A stretch of 64,000 nucleotides of DNA, taken from Eumeta japonica (taxonomy: Eukaryota > Arthropoda > Insecta > Lepidoptera > Psychidae). Below, one piece after another: positions 36,028 to 47,551 of the stretch. The stretch lies in contig BGZK01000077.1 of the NCBI GenBank assembly GCA_005406025.1, forward strand, positions 310,001 through 374,000. The letters are read 5' to 3'. Below the pieces are notes generated by a model, which was not told where the DNA came from, made no database searches, and worked only from the letters and a program-made list of their open reading frames with translations. Within the stretch, counting starts at the first letter, position 1. Each line of letters opens with the position of its first letter. The translations under genes and the position numbers were made by a program.

Positions 36028-39000
36028 ATGTCAAATAGCTCGATGGTTCAAGGATCAAACATGCCTTCATTAGGACCTTTAAGCTCACAGAACAATGTCC
36101 AATATGTTAACAATCCTCTTCAAAGTCCTCAATTACAATCAAACACATTGCAAGGATCTCCTCAACATAGCCCTATGGGAGGTCAATCACAAGCTACTTC
36201 TAAGCCAAACCAATATACTTCACCACAAGCATCACAGGTAAGAATTTTAATTATAAAAATTATTAAAATTCATATCAATTTCAATATAGAACATTAATAT
36301 TTTTTCATGGACATTAATGCCAGTTACTGAGAAGTGACTAATATTCAGTTTTACAATGATGTGCTTTAAACTCTCATTTGAAATAATTAACTGTTAAAGC
36401 TAAAAGCTAAACATGTCAAATTACAGTGTTTTTACTTCACAATTTGTCATAGTTAAGGTAATCTTAAAGATTGTGATATGAAATTAAGGGCAAAAATGCC
36501 AATATCTATAAGATTATCGATATTTTGGCATGTGTAGATTTTAACTTTAATAGCTACCTATTGCACATAAGAGTTTAAAACACACTGCTGTTTGTTTGTC
36601 CAATATTAAATATAAAAGTTTTCTCTCAAAATATTAATTTTAAATATGTGATAAAATTTTAATAATTTTCTAGATCTTACCTAGGCCTAGATTACAAGAA
36701 CTTGCACGTGAAGTAGATCCAACAGTCCAACTTGATGAAGATGTAGAGGATGTTTTGCTGCAGCTTGCAGACGACTTCATTGATAACAATTTGAATGCCG
36801 CTTGTTTACTAGCTAAACACAGGCACGCATCAACAGTTGAATTAAAAGACTTACAACTGCATTTAGGTTCGTATTTTTATGCATATTATTGTAGTGGAAG
36901 TTATATAGTACTCTATGGAAGTATAATAACATAAAGTAATCTATCCTTTTCTAAATACAGACAGTCTACATAATAGCTTGCTCTCAACGATGTCATAAAA
37001 CAGTAAAATATTTAACCTTTCCATAAAATATAATTTGTTCCTAGACAGATGCTGTAATATCTGTTGATTGTATTGTCAGCCTCAAACTTTTAGATACTTT
37101 GTGGTGTGACTTTGGCTGATTATGCTGATGGTGAAATTATTAAAGCCTGTATATTCTATTGACTCCTGTGTTAATCATAAAGTAGAAACCGGTAGAAAAA
37201 AGTAGAAACAAAGAAGACTTTGTTTTAAACATGGGTTAATATGTAATTTTCTCTTTAATTTTTATTTTAATAGACAATAAGACATTTTAGTAAGTTTATA
37301 AGACAATGCAAAATTTAAACAAAAATTCAATATATCTGTACTACAATTTTTTATTTTGTATGTCTAACTCCAAATAATATACTATAGAATCTAACCTCAT
37401 ACAACCCAAACATGTATCTATAAAAACCTTCTCAAGTCAAAAATCTCGATAACTCAAATATTTTTCTATCTCCCTTTCGAAGTTCTTCTAGAGGAGTTTC
37501 TACTATTTAATAACTAATAATGATATTAATAAATATTGATCAGGAGTTTTCAATTCCACTCTCATTTCGATTTGGATCCGTTTTTGATTCCTACTCGGGT
37601 CTTATTCCGATCTTAATTTCATTTTTGATCCTATTCAGCGTCTCACTCTCATTTCTGATCCTGTTGTTTCCGCTCTAGATTCTGATCGCAGACTCATTTT
37701 CAATTCCAAACCTGTCTCGTTCTCAATTTCGATTCTGTTCTCAATCGCTGCTGCTTTTACCATCCATTTGATTTCGGTCAAATTATTGCCAAGGGACACC
37801 TGCTCTTACACTGAAAATTCTCATACTACTGCAAAATTATAGTATGAAACGTCGTAGCTTCCGACCTTGAAATCAATTGCAGTCCTGCTTATAATTCAAT
37901 GTTAGATTGATCTTGATCCACCTTGGCATATTGCTTGTTATTATCGGTGTAAAAAAAGTAAGAATTCCTTCTATGTTCACACGAGTGATGGCACAAACAA
38001 AAGTTATTTATAAAATATATCGAAAAGATAAAAAAATAAGACACTAAAATAAATGATAATTGATATTTAGATCTTAATTTTTAATTTTCATTTTATTCAC
38101 AGGAATCCTAAATATATAGTATAGATTATAAATACATAGTATAGATTACTCTGAAAGATCTCTATCTTTCAGAGTAAAAATGTAAAAAATGATATTGAAG
38201 AAAGTTTACAAGTAAGAATATCTATCTGCCAATCAAACTTTCAAAATATGTTCTATTATTTTGGAGTTTGGTTCAGATAAATGGATAAAAATCTTTTTTT
38301 AGCTTAGGAAAATGCCTAATTACTGTAATGTAAATGTCTCAATTATAGACAAGCTGATCAATTTTATTTATATGTATATATGCATCTAAGATATCATACA
38401 TATAAATAAACTAGCTTTCCATCCTTGGCTTCGTTCGTGTGGAATTCGCTTTTACAGTTTTATTACAATTCCATCCCTTCCCTCAATCAGTTCATTCCAT
38501 TTTCAAATGCTCCCCTTCCCTTGTAAATTTTTGAATAAGTCAAGCGCATAGTAACCAGAAGGTTGTGTAGAGTTTTTTTTAAAATATTGTTGTTCTTTTA
38601 TATTGTGACATCTAAAAGTCAACATTTGCATTATTATCTTGTAACTTCCCAGGTAAGATCTTTAAATGACGATATTTTTTTTCTGATATCCGATTTGAAT
38701 AAAGCTTAGATAAAGCCTGTAACCTGCTCCAAGCCAAGCTCTATCTACCAGTAAATGCCTTATTAAAATCCATTCAGTAATTTCTGAGATGTGCATGAAT
38801 AGACAAACAGACAAAATTTAAAGATTAAATTTTCCATTTATATTACCTTTATCGTCTCTTCTCCATTTTTCATACATACCTTCAATATACAGATACATCG
38901 CATTCTTCCATTTTACAATATTACATTAATTGTTTGTATATATATGTACATACATATTATATATGTATGTACATATATATACAAACAATTAAACTGTAGA

Positions 39001-39537
39001 AGTCATGTCTGTGTACTGAAAATATTTGTGAATATAACAAAATACACTATTATAAAAACTTTTATGTCTCTTTGAGCATGGATTACCATGCTCAAAGATT
39101 TGCAAGGATTACCATGTTTTGTAGTATTGGAGATTACTCCAATATTACAAAATAAATTTTATAAGGCTTTCACAGGTAACTAAGTCTAGCTTGGAACATT
39201 GTATAGCCTTTATTTTATTCCAAATTGGCTTGCAGATAATTAACTCCCCACATACAAAATTGTGCACACAGAATGCTAATTGTGACAATAATTTTCTAAC
39301 AAAATAAATTCAAGGACAAAATTTAATGCATTAAAATTTTATTTATTAAATCAATTTATTATTGTTATCATTGACAAATTTTCAAGAAAAAATATTTTTT
39401 TTTCAGAGCGTCAGTGGTCTATGTGGATACCTGGATTTGGAAATGATGAATTACGACCATACAAGAGGGCCGCTTTGATTGAAGCTCATAAACAAAGGCA
39501 GGCATTAATTAGAAAAGCCATAAAAAAATCATATTAA
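36028..39537 (+). CDS. Taf12: TAF12, TFIID/SAGA histone-fold subunit
   Basis: Subunit of TFIID and SAGA that pairs with TAF4 (or ADA1) through an H2B-like histone fold, in RNA polymerase II initiation. Exons 36028-36237, 36674-36866, 39407-39537; GT-AG junctions in phases 0 and 1; 177 residues (human 161). Residues 1-70 (exon 1) are a low-complexity Ser/Gln/Pro/Asn-rich tail, typical of insect TAF12. Exon 2 encodes the histone fold, residues about 71-135: PRPRLQELAREVDP, QLDEDVEDVLLQLADDFIDN and LAKHRHASTVELKDLQLHLE. Exon 3 gives RQWSMWIPGFGNDELRPYKR and the basic end. All hallmark segments are present without breaks. A likely poly(A) signal is AATAAA at 39642-39647. Intron 2 (2.5 kb) carries a LINE tail and a cluster of palindromes. 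Confidence 0.97.
36361..36583. mobile_element. 223-bp MITE in TAF12 intron 1
   Basis: The left end reads GTGCTTTAAACTCTCATTTG and the right end GAGTTTAAAACAC (complement). The inner parts also pair (ACATGTCAA near 36412 with TTGGCATGT near 36525; GTTAAAG / CTTTAA). A second copy of the same family lies at 53003-53249. No ORF. Confidence 0.65.
38146..38177. repeat. Perfect hairpin, 14-nt arms, 4-nt loop
   Basis: TTACTCTGAAAGAT (38146-38159), loop CTCT, exact complement 38164-38177. Confidence 0.8.
38405..38830 (+). repeat. RTE-like LINE 3' region in TAF12 intron 2
   Basis: It begins 'actagctttccatccttggcttcg', then 'gtgtggaatt'. It ends with 'aaaatccattcagtaatttctgagatg' and 'agacaaacagacaaa', the familiar lepidopteran RTE tail order (CTAGC…CCGCGTGG…ATCCGTTCAGTAG…ACAGACAAA). 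A second copy starts at 45871. Confidence 0.6.
38926..38992. repeat. 67-bp perfect palindrome, 32-bp arms
   Basis: The left arm begins TTAATTGTTTGTATATATAT (38926) and the right arm is its exact complement, ending 38992, around a 3-base centre (TAT). Part of the arms is alternating TA/GTAC sequence, but the TTAATTGTTTG ends are not low complexity. Confidence 0.85.
39070..39152. repeat. Two hairpins in tandem, ATTA loops
   Basis: Hairpin 1: CTTTGAGCATGG (39070-39081), loop ATTA, exact complement to 39097. Hairpin 2: 39117-39132 (TTTTGTAGTATTGGAG), loop ATTA, complement 39137-39152 with one mismatch. 'GGATTACCATG' occurs in both hairpin 1 and the spacer (39106-39116). Confidence 0.8.
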
Positions 39538-39747
39538 TTATTATTGTATTAATATAAAAGAACTGATGTTTTTTGTCTTGTTAATTCATTGGTTTAGATT
39601 GTTAAATACATTTTTTTTTTAATATTTCTGTTCAGTTTATAAATAAAACATAAAGATGAGGATAAATTTGTAACCTTATTTTGTATCTTTAAGTTACTTT
39701 TATAAAAAAAAATATCTTGTTTATGATAATAAACAAGTGTTTTCATT

Positions 39748-39781
39748 ATTGTGATCACTAATGATAATTAGTGATCACAAT
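39748..39781. repeat. Perfect hairpin, 15-nt arms, 4-nt loop
   Basis: ATTGTGATCACTAAT, loop GATA, exact complement. Confidence 0.8.
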
Positions 39782-39845
39782 CAAAGTGACCATTCAGTTT
39801 TTATTTTATATCATTTTGAAATCCACTTGTGTCAAAATGATTGAA

Positions 39846-39923
39846 GGTTGGCATCACTGATATCCAACATGCTATAGTCATGCCACTGCATAGTAAGCAT
39901 ATTGGGTATCAATGATGCCAACC
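39846..39923. repeat. Inverted repeat, 28-nt arms
   Basis: GGTTGGCATCACTGATATCC at 39846 pairs with GGGTATCAATGATGCCAACC ending at 39923. There are three mismatches over 28 nt and a 22-nt spacer. Confidence 0.7.
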
Positions 39924-41995
39924 CAAGTATGAAACCAATAACAATATAATAAATATTGAATATGATTAGATTTAATATTACAAATAGTAAATCATCAATA
40001 ATCAAATTGGAATAAAATAATTGTAGTATATGGAAATGAAAGTTGGGTGTGGCAAAAGAAGAATGAGAGAATTAACCCAATAACATGCATTTCTTAAGAC
40101 CTGTGTAAATCAAAATATAATGAAATTATAAAAAATAGTGTAGTAAGAAAAGTTTTGATGTTTGATAAAGATGTACTAATGAAAATTGAGTAATACTTCA
40201 GCAGATTGCTATAATTGTATGCAACGCTTGTAATTGTGTGGAAGTGGTTGATCAGTTTGTAAGGTGTCCAAAGAAGTACATTCATTAGATCAGTAAAATA
40301 AAATACTGAAAAGTAACTAACTAAAAAGCACCTGATATCATGGAGTATATATGGAAAGTGATACAGATTGGGGAAGCGAGAAAATTATAACAAATCACAA
40401 GTGGAAATCTTTAGTCACTCTATCCAAATTTAGGATAGATATTAATTAATATAAAATATGTACATCACTCCCAAACGAGTAGCACCCAGTGTGGGTCGCC
40501 CCCTCCTGTTTACACTTATTCTTTAAACCACTTTTTTTTCGATTTGTGATAATGATCATTGATTCTCAACCCTATCTGGATTAGCATGTACAGTTTACGA
40601 AATCATATTGTGGGATAGTGTATGCATAGATACACTTTATGGTAGGTGCATATATTCTTTACAATGGAATGACAATATAATAATAGCAAATCACCCTTTT
40701 TAGAAAACGCTACACACGGATTCATTATAGATTTTATTGCTTAGTTGAAAGTTACACTGGAATTTTTTAGATTACATTGCATTAGTATTTTGCAAATCAT
40801 TTAAGTCAGAGGAGTGATAATGAGTCACTTAACTGAAAAATTAAAATTGTATGATGGGATGGAAAAGATTAACTTTTTTATTACAAAATATCAGTATGAA
40901 GTTATTAGCTATGGTTTGAAAGGTCTTTCATCTTTTCATAGCGTTGAAAAATGTTTATGTACCACAGAGAGAAATAATTATGATGCCCCTCCATACAGTA
41001 TAGAAAATACAAAATGTGTTTTTTCCAATCTCTGTTTGAAAAGAGGTATTTATTAGTGTTTTCTGTTTTATAAAACAAAAATTCTATTTCAATATACTTT
41101 CATGCTATTCATGAAAGCATTTCGAAAGCAAAAGTATGGTTATTCTACTGCCAATTGAAATGGTAAAATTTCAAAATCTATTATAAACTTAATGTGTAAA
41201 TATATCCTTATGTAATTGAACTTCGAGACAGACTGTTAGAATCACTGAATTTTTTCTTAAAGAATATTTTGAAAAAAACTTAAGACCTTTCCTATAAATA
41301 GTGACATAGTACATTTTTGATACAGTATCTAGGAGCTGTTAATTTATGAAAAATATATTTATGGCATAAATAAACTAATAAAGGTAGTACAAAATTAATC
41401 TCTAAGGTTAAACCGGCTATAATAAATATACTTACACTCAGAAAAAAGAATGAAAGTAATTTATAAGGCAAATATGCAACATGGAAAGGTTGCCATATTA
41501 GGAAAATTATGCAAAACAAATGGGAAAGGGACATATTAAATGAAAGCCTAATTTGAAGTATCCAAAATTGGTGAACAAAGTAGGTTAAATAGGTATAATA
41601 TATAATAAATAGTATAATAGATAAAAAAAAATGTAAATTGGACATATAGCAAATGAAGACTTGCTACCTGCTTGCCCGTCTGAGAAATACAAATTAACTT
41701 ATTTATATATAAACAAAAAATCATTTGAGGACAGAAAATTAATGTAAAATAAATGAAAGTAATTGATTTCTTAATTTTATTTCAAAATTAAATGTAGAGA
41801 ATAGAAAGATTAGCAGTAATACGATTATTGATTAAAGCTCATTATTATAACCTTCTTGATTAGATAATTTTAAAACCGTTTGAAAATAATATTGATTATT
41901 ATTTTTAACAATTATCAAAATGGACCATAATTTGTAAGATCCAACTTCAACAAAAGCACTCGACTCTTCACCATAGCTGATTTTTTTCAACATGT

Positions 41996-43687
41996 TCAAT
42001 TCCTTTCTTTCTTCCTGTTTGAAGATTTTGTTAACTTTCGTTTAAGTAACATTTTGGTACGCGTTGAAGTGCAGTCTATATCAGAGTGATATTCTTTTAA
42101 AGATTTTTGAGTAAGCTTATTTTTTAGGAAATGATAATGTTTTCTAAATTTTGCTTGAAATTCATCTATTTGCGAAGAACTTTGGTCATTAGTTGGATTA
42201 GCTACTAAATTGGTTGTGGAATCAGACTGAATAATATGACTTTTTTGGTGTTTAACTAAAGACTCGTAACTGTCATATTCATCTCCACAAACATAACATT
42301 TATATTCAACAGATCGCAGAAGCAAAGTTGATATGTGTTTTTTACACGAATTATCCATTTTAAATAATTTAGGACAAACCTGACATTTATGAGGATCCTC
42401 TTTGTGTTTTTGTATTAAGTGTTGAAACATGGTCTTGAGTTCACATGTTTTCATATCACATTCTCTACATTTATACATTTTTTTAGGAACACACAAACCT
42501 TGTTTATTGTGAGAAGCATAAAATTTGTACTTAGTAAATGTCCTCCCACAACTTTTACACACCTTGTGAGGAATTTGTGTACATGGTTTAATAGGATGTT
42601 TCTCTCTGTAATGAGTTTTGTATTGTTCACTATTAGCCAATTTTTTATTACAGTACAAGCAAAAACGAGGCCAAGCCACTAACCGATCCTTTCTTTCATT
42701 CACATTCATATTTTTCTGGACCGCTTTGTCCGAGACAGAGACAGGGTCATAATTATCAGGCAAATATGTCATGATCTCTCTATGTTCACTCTTGAGGTGG
42801 TTATAGAAAACTTTAACAACGTGACAAACATAGCCACAATGTTTACACACAATTTTCCACAAATGAAGATCAGATTGATGTTGAGTTAGAAACTTTTTAT
42901 TTTTAAATGATGCGTGACAAATGTTACATTGATATTGTTTATTTAAAGTTGTGTGTTTATCATTATGGTGAATTAGAGCTGGAAGGCTTGAAAAAATTTC
43001 ATGACAATTGTCACATTTAAGCTTGGCTAATTTATAAGTTTCGTCTTCGGTCCACATCTTAATAGCTAAAAACTGAGTCTCCACAGAAAGCTCTTTAACA
43101 TATCCATATTCATTTACTGATATTGTAAATCCATCATCAGTCTTGTAAAACAAGTTATCCTTTAATGTACTAAATAATTTACAATCCTGTTCATTTGATT
43201 GGCTGGTAAATTGGTCTCTTAATTGACCATTCAACATATTGATATGTTCATTTGTAGGTGAACAAGTAGGAATTATTATTTTTGTTATTGCTTTTTCATT
43301 ACGAACATTACACACTTGCTCAGTATTTTTTTTGTCTAAATGAGCTGATGCGACAACTGCTTGACAATATTGTGCTGAAGCATTCCATAAACCCAGAGTC
43401 GACCTAAAATTTCGTCTATCAATCTTCTTTATATTTGATAATGTTACTTCATGTTTCGTAGCCATTACACTTTTCATTTTTGTGAATGCTGCATAGCATT
43501 TTTTACGAAATGCGTATGCGATTTGGAGACGTGATTTACATTCGTAACAAATGTACTTGGGATATCCATCACCCTCATAAAGGTCTAGATCAGATATAAT
43601 TGTGTAGTAATAATCGAAGGGATTTTCTAAGGGTTTTAATCCTGGACCTGTAGTTAAACAACAACGACATGCTCGTACATCCCACAT
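41996..43687 (-). CDS. ZAD-C2H2 zinc-finger protein
   Basis: Single-exon gene, 563 residues, ATG at 43687. Residues 5-75 form a ZAD (zinc-finger-associated dimerisation domain): C7, C10 and C47, C50 are the four zinc ligands, with YPKYICYEC before the second pair. Residues 76-220 are a linker without recognised motifs. Eight C2H2-like fingers follow: C225/C228/H241/H245, C254/C257/H270/H275, C281/C284/H297/H302, C343/C346/H359/H364, C377/C380/H393/C399 (CCHC), C407/C410/H423/H428, C435/C438/H451 with no clear fourth ligand, and C464/C467/H480/H484. The tail (residues 535-563) is strongly basic. Finger linkers are mostly not the TGEKP type. The ZAD-ZNF class is expanded in insects and mostly comprises DNA-binding, often chromatin or germline, factors; the target here is unknown. 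No symbol can be given. Confidence 0.93.
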   Translation of the reverse strand: MWDVRACRCCLTTGPGLKPLENPFDYYYTIISDLDLYEGDGYPKYICYECKSRLQIAYAFRKKCYAAFTKMKSVMATKHEVTLSNIKKIDRRNFRSTLGLWNASAQYCQAVVASAHLDKKNTEQVCNVRNEKAITKIIIPTCSPTNEHINMLNGQLRDQFTSQSNEQDCKLFSTLKDNLFYKTDDGFTISVNEYGYVKELSVETQFLAIKMWTEDETYKLAKLKCDNCHEIFSSLPALIHHNDKHTTLNKQYQCNICHASFKNKKFLTQHQSDLHLWKIVCKHCGYVCHVVKVFYNHLKSEHREIMTYLPDNYDPVSVSDKAVQKNMNVNERKDRLVAWPRFCLYCNKKLANSEQYKTHYREKHPIKPCTQIPHKVCKSCGRTFTKYKFYASHNKQGLCVPKKMYKCRECDMKTCELKTMFQHLIQKHKEDPHKCQVCPKLFKMDNSCKKHISTLLLRSVEYKCYVCGDEYDSYESLVKHQKSHIIQSDSTTNLVANPTNDQSSSQIDEFQAKFRKHYHFLKNKLTQKSLKEYHSDIDCTSTRTKMLLKRKLTKSSNRKKERN

Positions 43688-45254
43688 TCTTATCGTGATG
43701 ATTTAAATTTCCTTATTTACATACAAACACTATAAGCCAAGCTCCATATCACTGGACTGCAATAAACAAGTAGAACAATACTAAACTAATTATACGGTAC
43801 ATCAACACATCACAACCCATACAATGTATTGTAATGTAAATAGCGTCACAGATGCAGAAATACAGAGAAATCCACAGACAGCACACTATTACTGAGATAC
43901 CTTTATATACTTCCATTAACCTCCCGCTAAAAAAATATCTAGTTTTTATTATTTTGATATAAACAAACGCATTATTTATTGAAAAAAATTAAACACGTGG
44001 CACTCGGGGACTGCCGTGCTAAAGCTATTGCTTAGCATTTTTTATCAACTTATGCAATTATAATTATTTATTTATTTATGCAGTATTTTTTATTGGATAT
44101 AAGTCAAGTTTTTCATCACTTTTTTCATTAATAAATGCACTTTGTTTATTCATATTTAAAACACTTTATACACAAATTTTACGCGTATAGCTATTCACCA
44201 GCAACTACTATTCACTATTGTACCTAGGTACACCTATGTATACATATATACCTACATGTATACTTACGGGGCACATGCGGTGAGTGTGGCATTATAAAGA
44301 TATGATAGACCCTATACACCTATATACTTTCTCACAAACAGCTGCTTACGTATTCGTCCGATTTCGGAGCAGCTCGTCTCGATCCGTACGAGCTTCGTGC
44401 AGTCGTACCATATACATACACGTTAAGCGAACGCTCGGCCGAGCTACATGGTAGGCGGAGTGGGGGTGTTAGGTTTTATTTTCGTTACGGAATTTCTTGA
44501 TTCGGTCACCACGCTCAAAGCCTGCGATAAAAGCTATGCAATAGCTTAATAATAAAAAGTATTTTAGTGTTAAGTTCATCTTAGTATACAATTAGTTTGA
44601 AATTTAATTGTGTATGATACCTTTTCAGTCTTGCCAATATAAGTTTCCTATGAAGTATAGAATGAAAAGTACAACTTTAGCGATGACTGAATTACACTAA
44701 CATAAAAACAATGAACTAATAATTAGTTATTATTTCATCATTTTGTCATCAATTATTATATTATGTATATGATTCATCAAAGTGATCTATTTTTTTGGGG
44801 AAACAAAAAACCTCAAGTAGGTTATTTGGATGAAGTCGGAACTGTGAAGGCTTTATACGGTTACATAAGTACAAACCTAAAAAGGTTAATTTATGGAATA
44901 GCCGAAGAAGAGGTGTTCAAAATTTACCGTATCGAAACTCTATTTTGCAAAAGCAAGACCACCGAATAGACTTAGAGTCTAGCGACCGTATTGAACTTCA
45001 TTGTTATTCCTATTTTAATAAATCTGGTTATTATCACAAATCTTGCCATGTATAATTGCTTAGACAATAAAGTTAACTTAACTTACCCGCCATATATTGA
45101 AAAATAAACATACTTACAAAGTTGTTCGTCAATATAGGTAAATGTTTAAATATGTATCTAAAATACGTAATGTTCAAGAAAACAAACAGTGGTTTTAATA
45201 CGTAGGTATTCTAGTACCTATCATGAATTCATAATAACTAAGTTTAAAACCCTT

Positions 45255-45256
<2 letters not shown>
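43688..45256. other. Upstream region of zinc-finger gene, CpG-rich patch
   Basis: Mostly AT-rich. At about 44340-44470 is a CpG-rich patch (CGTCCGATTTCGG, GATCCGTACGAGC, AACGCTCGGCCGAGC) unlike its surroundings. It could be a promoter, or part of an element with CpG-rich core. A 68-residue ORF (44763-44969) has no recognised feature. Confidence 0.4.

Positions 45257-45325
<69 letters not shown>
45257..45325. repeat. (AT)n microsatellite, about 69 bp
   Basis: Uninterrupted alternating A/T run of about 34 units. Confidence 0.95.
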
Positions 45326-45331
<6 letters not shown>

Positions 45332-45870
45332 ATTTAAAAATCAAACAATACAAATTTGACACCCAAGTCTGCATTGACTTATAACATATTGAAAATTTCA
45401 CACGCCATACTATTTTGTCTTTATGATTGTAGTAATAATTATTTTTGCATAAAATTCAAAGTACTTTCATTACTGAAATTGTTTTACAATAATGTTTTTT
45501 TAATAATGGATAGTGTTTTTGTTACTGGCTAAAAGCATATTTTTGTGAGGACTCGAGAAACTGGTGATAAAATCTAATGTTAAAAAATTACTTCAAAATA
45601 TAAGTAGATAGTTATTATTATTTTATTAAGGTTCAAAAACATTATTTTATAAATGCAGAAAAAATGTTTTATTTAATATATTGCTAGACATAAAGATTGA
45701 AAAATTAATTTGGTACTATTTGATAAGTGATAGCAAGGCTAAAGTATTGAATATGTTTTAGTTTAAACGGTATGAATATAATAGTGAAAGTTAATTGTGT
45801 CAAAAAATGTTTTCCGGTTCAATTCACATTTCCTGTATATTAGATCCGTTACGTTCATATTTATTTCATA

Positions 45871-46440
45871 CTAGCTTTTGCCCACAGCTCCGCCCGCGTG
45901 GACTACGATATTTAGACCGTTTTAGAAGCGTTCGTGGCGTTTATTCATATTTTTCCCGCACGATCATTTTAAATGACCTCTCAATTATTTAGAGATTAAA
46001 CTGTATATCTGGTTCTACACAACCAAATCAGATGATACATAGCTTAGATGTTAAGTGGGATCCTAAACTACGAAACTGTGAAATTTTTATCAAAATCCGT
46101 TTAGCCGTTTTTGTGTGATGCGGTAACATGTACATACTAATTTTCATAACAATCAGTTAAACTATACGGAAGTCGGTACATTGCAGCGCCACCTGGCGGT
46201 GAGTTACGTCAATGGGGATAGCATAATCATTTTCTCTGTAAAAAAACATATATACCTAATGATTTTCATGATAATCGGTTGAAGGAAGGAAAAGTCGATA
46301 CAGCGGAGCTCCGCCTGGTGGCGAGCTACGTCAATGGGGGTAGCATAAAAACCTTCTCCGTGAAAAAATACATATACATACCAATTTTCATAATGATCGG
46401 TCAAATAGTTTCTGAGTCTATCGATTTCATAATATACACA
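45871..46440 (+). repeat. RTE-like LINE 3' tail with 122-bp tandem units
   Basis: It starts 'ctagcttttgcccacagctc' followed by CGCCCGCGTGG, then 'atcaaaatccgtttagccg'. From 46141 a unit beginning TTTTCATAA/GA repeats at 46263 and, partly, at 46385, a period of 122 bp in both steps. Units 1 and 2 share a CGCC.CCTGG.GG.GAG core and 'gtcaatggg.gtagcataa'. This resembles tails of lepidopteran RTE elements. No coding part. Confidence 0.65.
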
Positions 46441-46991
46441 TCTTTCTTTATATATATATAGATCTGTGTGTCTGCATGTATGTTTGCGTTTATATGCGTG
46501 TGTGTTGTGTGTATGTATGTATATACATGTATATATATATATCTATATATATATATCACGTAATCTTAGAAAAATTACAATTTTGGTATTCACATTTTAC
46601 ATAAAGTTGATTATAGTTAGTGCATCTAGAGTAAATTTTAGTCTAGAGTTTGAACAAGCTTTTTTTTTTGTTATCTATACATAAAGGATCACAAACAAAT
46701 CCTGCGGCCTAGTAGTGGTGAGTTTCTTCTGTCGTTTTTAAATAACTAATTCCTTTTTTGTGGAATGCTATTAATGCGCGAGTGATTCGAAAGAAAGCAC
46801 GAACGTAATTAAACGAGGAAAAGCGGCGTGGTTTCAAAAAGAATCCAAATTTCCTACAAAAAAAACCTTCCGTAACAAAAAGTTAACTGAAACCAATCAA
46901 AATTATTAAACCATTTCCAAATACACGATGAGTGATCAAAAATATTTGGAAAAGAAGCAATGCATATATTTAGAAAAGCGTCTAGTTGTTA

Positions 46992-47349
46992 GAATCGATC
47001 ATTCATATTTTCTCAAATATTCGTAATGTTCTTTTTTTAGAACAATTGTGCCAAAGAAACGATAGTCATTAAAGTAACAGTTTCCGACGAAAATAGCTTG
47101 GAACATCTACCTAGAAATGTCGTACTGACAACCTTAGAACAGCTGACGCGTATGCGTTGCGCCGCAGCACGCTCTGCGGCCATGGTCATCTGATCGCGTC
47201 CACGCTTGCAGTCTAGCCATGTATTTAGTAGGGTTGTGTCTATATTACTTATAAGTATATTTTCAATGAAATACTTCTAGTTATAGTTACTTTGGTAAAG
47301 TTTCAAAAGAGAATATGCATAAGCGCGAAAAGATGTATGATCGATTCCA
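46992..47349. mobile_element. MITE with GAATCGATCAT ends, copy 1
   Basis: The left end AGAATCGATCATTCATATTT continues to 'tttttagaacaattgtgccaaag'. The right end is its diverged complement (…ctttggtaaagtttc to …gatgtatgatcgattcc). Terminal repeats of about 65 bp enclose a CpG-rich core (ACGCGTATGCGTTGCGCCGC). A longer copy is at 58731-59581. Confidence 0.7.
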
Positions 47350-47551
47350 TCCCGTATAAAGGCTTTAGTACTTGTGTCAGAATAAATGGCGCATATATTA
47401 ACTGGTTTAACATATATAAGTATAATTTCGTAATGCATAGTTGGATTGTTTTTATACGAATAATAGCGGTCACCCGCCCTGTTCGCTCTCACTCTCAATC
47501 TTAATACAAGTCCCGAGACCGATTTTGATCCTCCAGGAGGACCCAGGGATT

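Larger units (their letters stand above)
39538..41995. other. Intergenic between TAF12 and zinc-finger gene
   Basis: The 3' ends of the two genes face each other. Holds the hairpin 39748-39781 (15-nt perfect arms, loop GATA) and the imperfect inverted repeat 39846-39873/39896-39923. A hydrophobic 117-residue minus-strand ORF at 41292-41645 is considered chance AT-rich sequence. A possible reverse poly(A) signal for the zinc-finger gene is TTTATT at 41776-41781. Confidence 0.5.

Noticed and set aside
40814..41056. 80-residue plus-strand ORF between TAF12 and the zinc-finger gene
   Set aside because: No recognised motif, no splice or promoter support; kept as intergenic.
41292..41645. 117-residue hydrophobic minus-strand ORF as a membrane protein
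   Set aside because: Phe/Ile/Leu/Tyr-rich translation is expected from AT-rich DNA; no family motif, splice or leader evidence.
42419..42682. Plus-strand ORF inside the zinc-finger gene
   Set aside because: Shadow of the minus-strand 563-residue frame.
45257..45325. Origin or regulatory role for the AT tract
   Set aside because: A plain (AT)n microsatellite with no associated motif.
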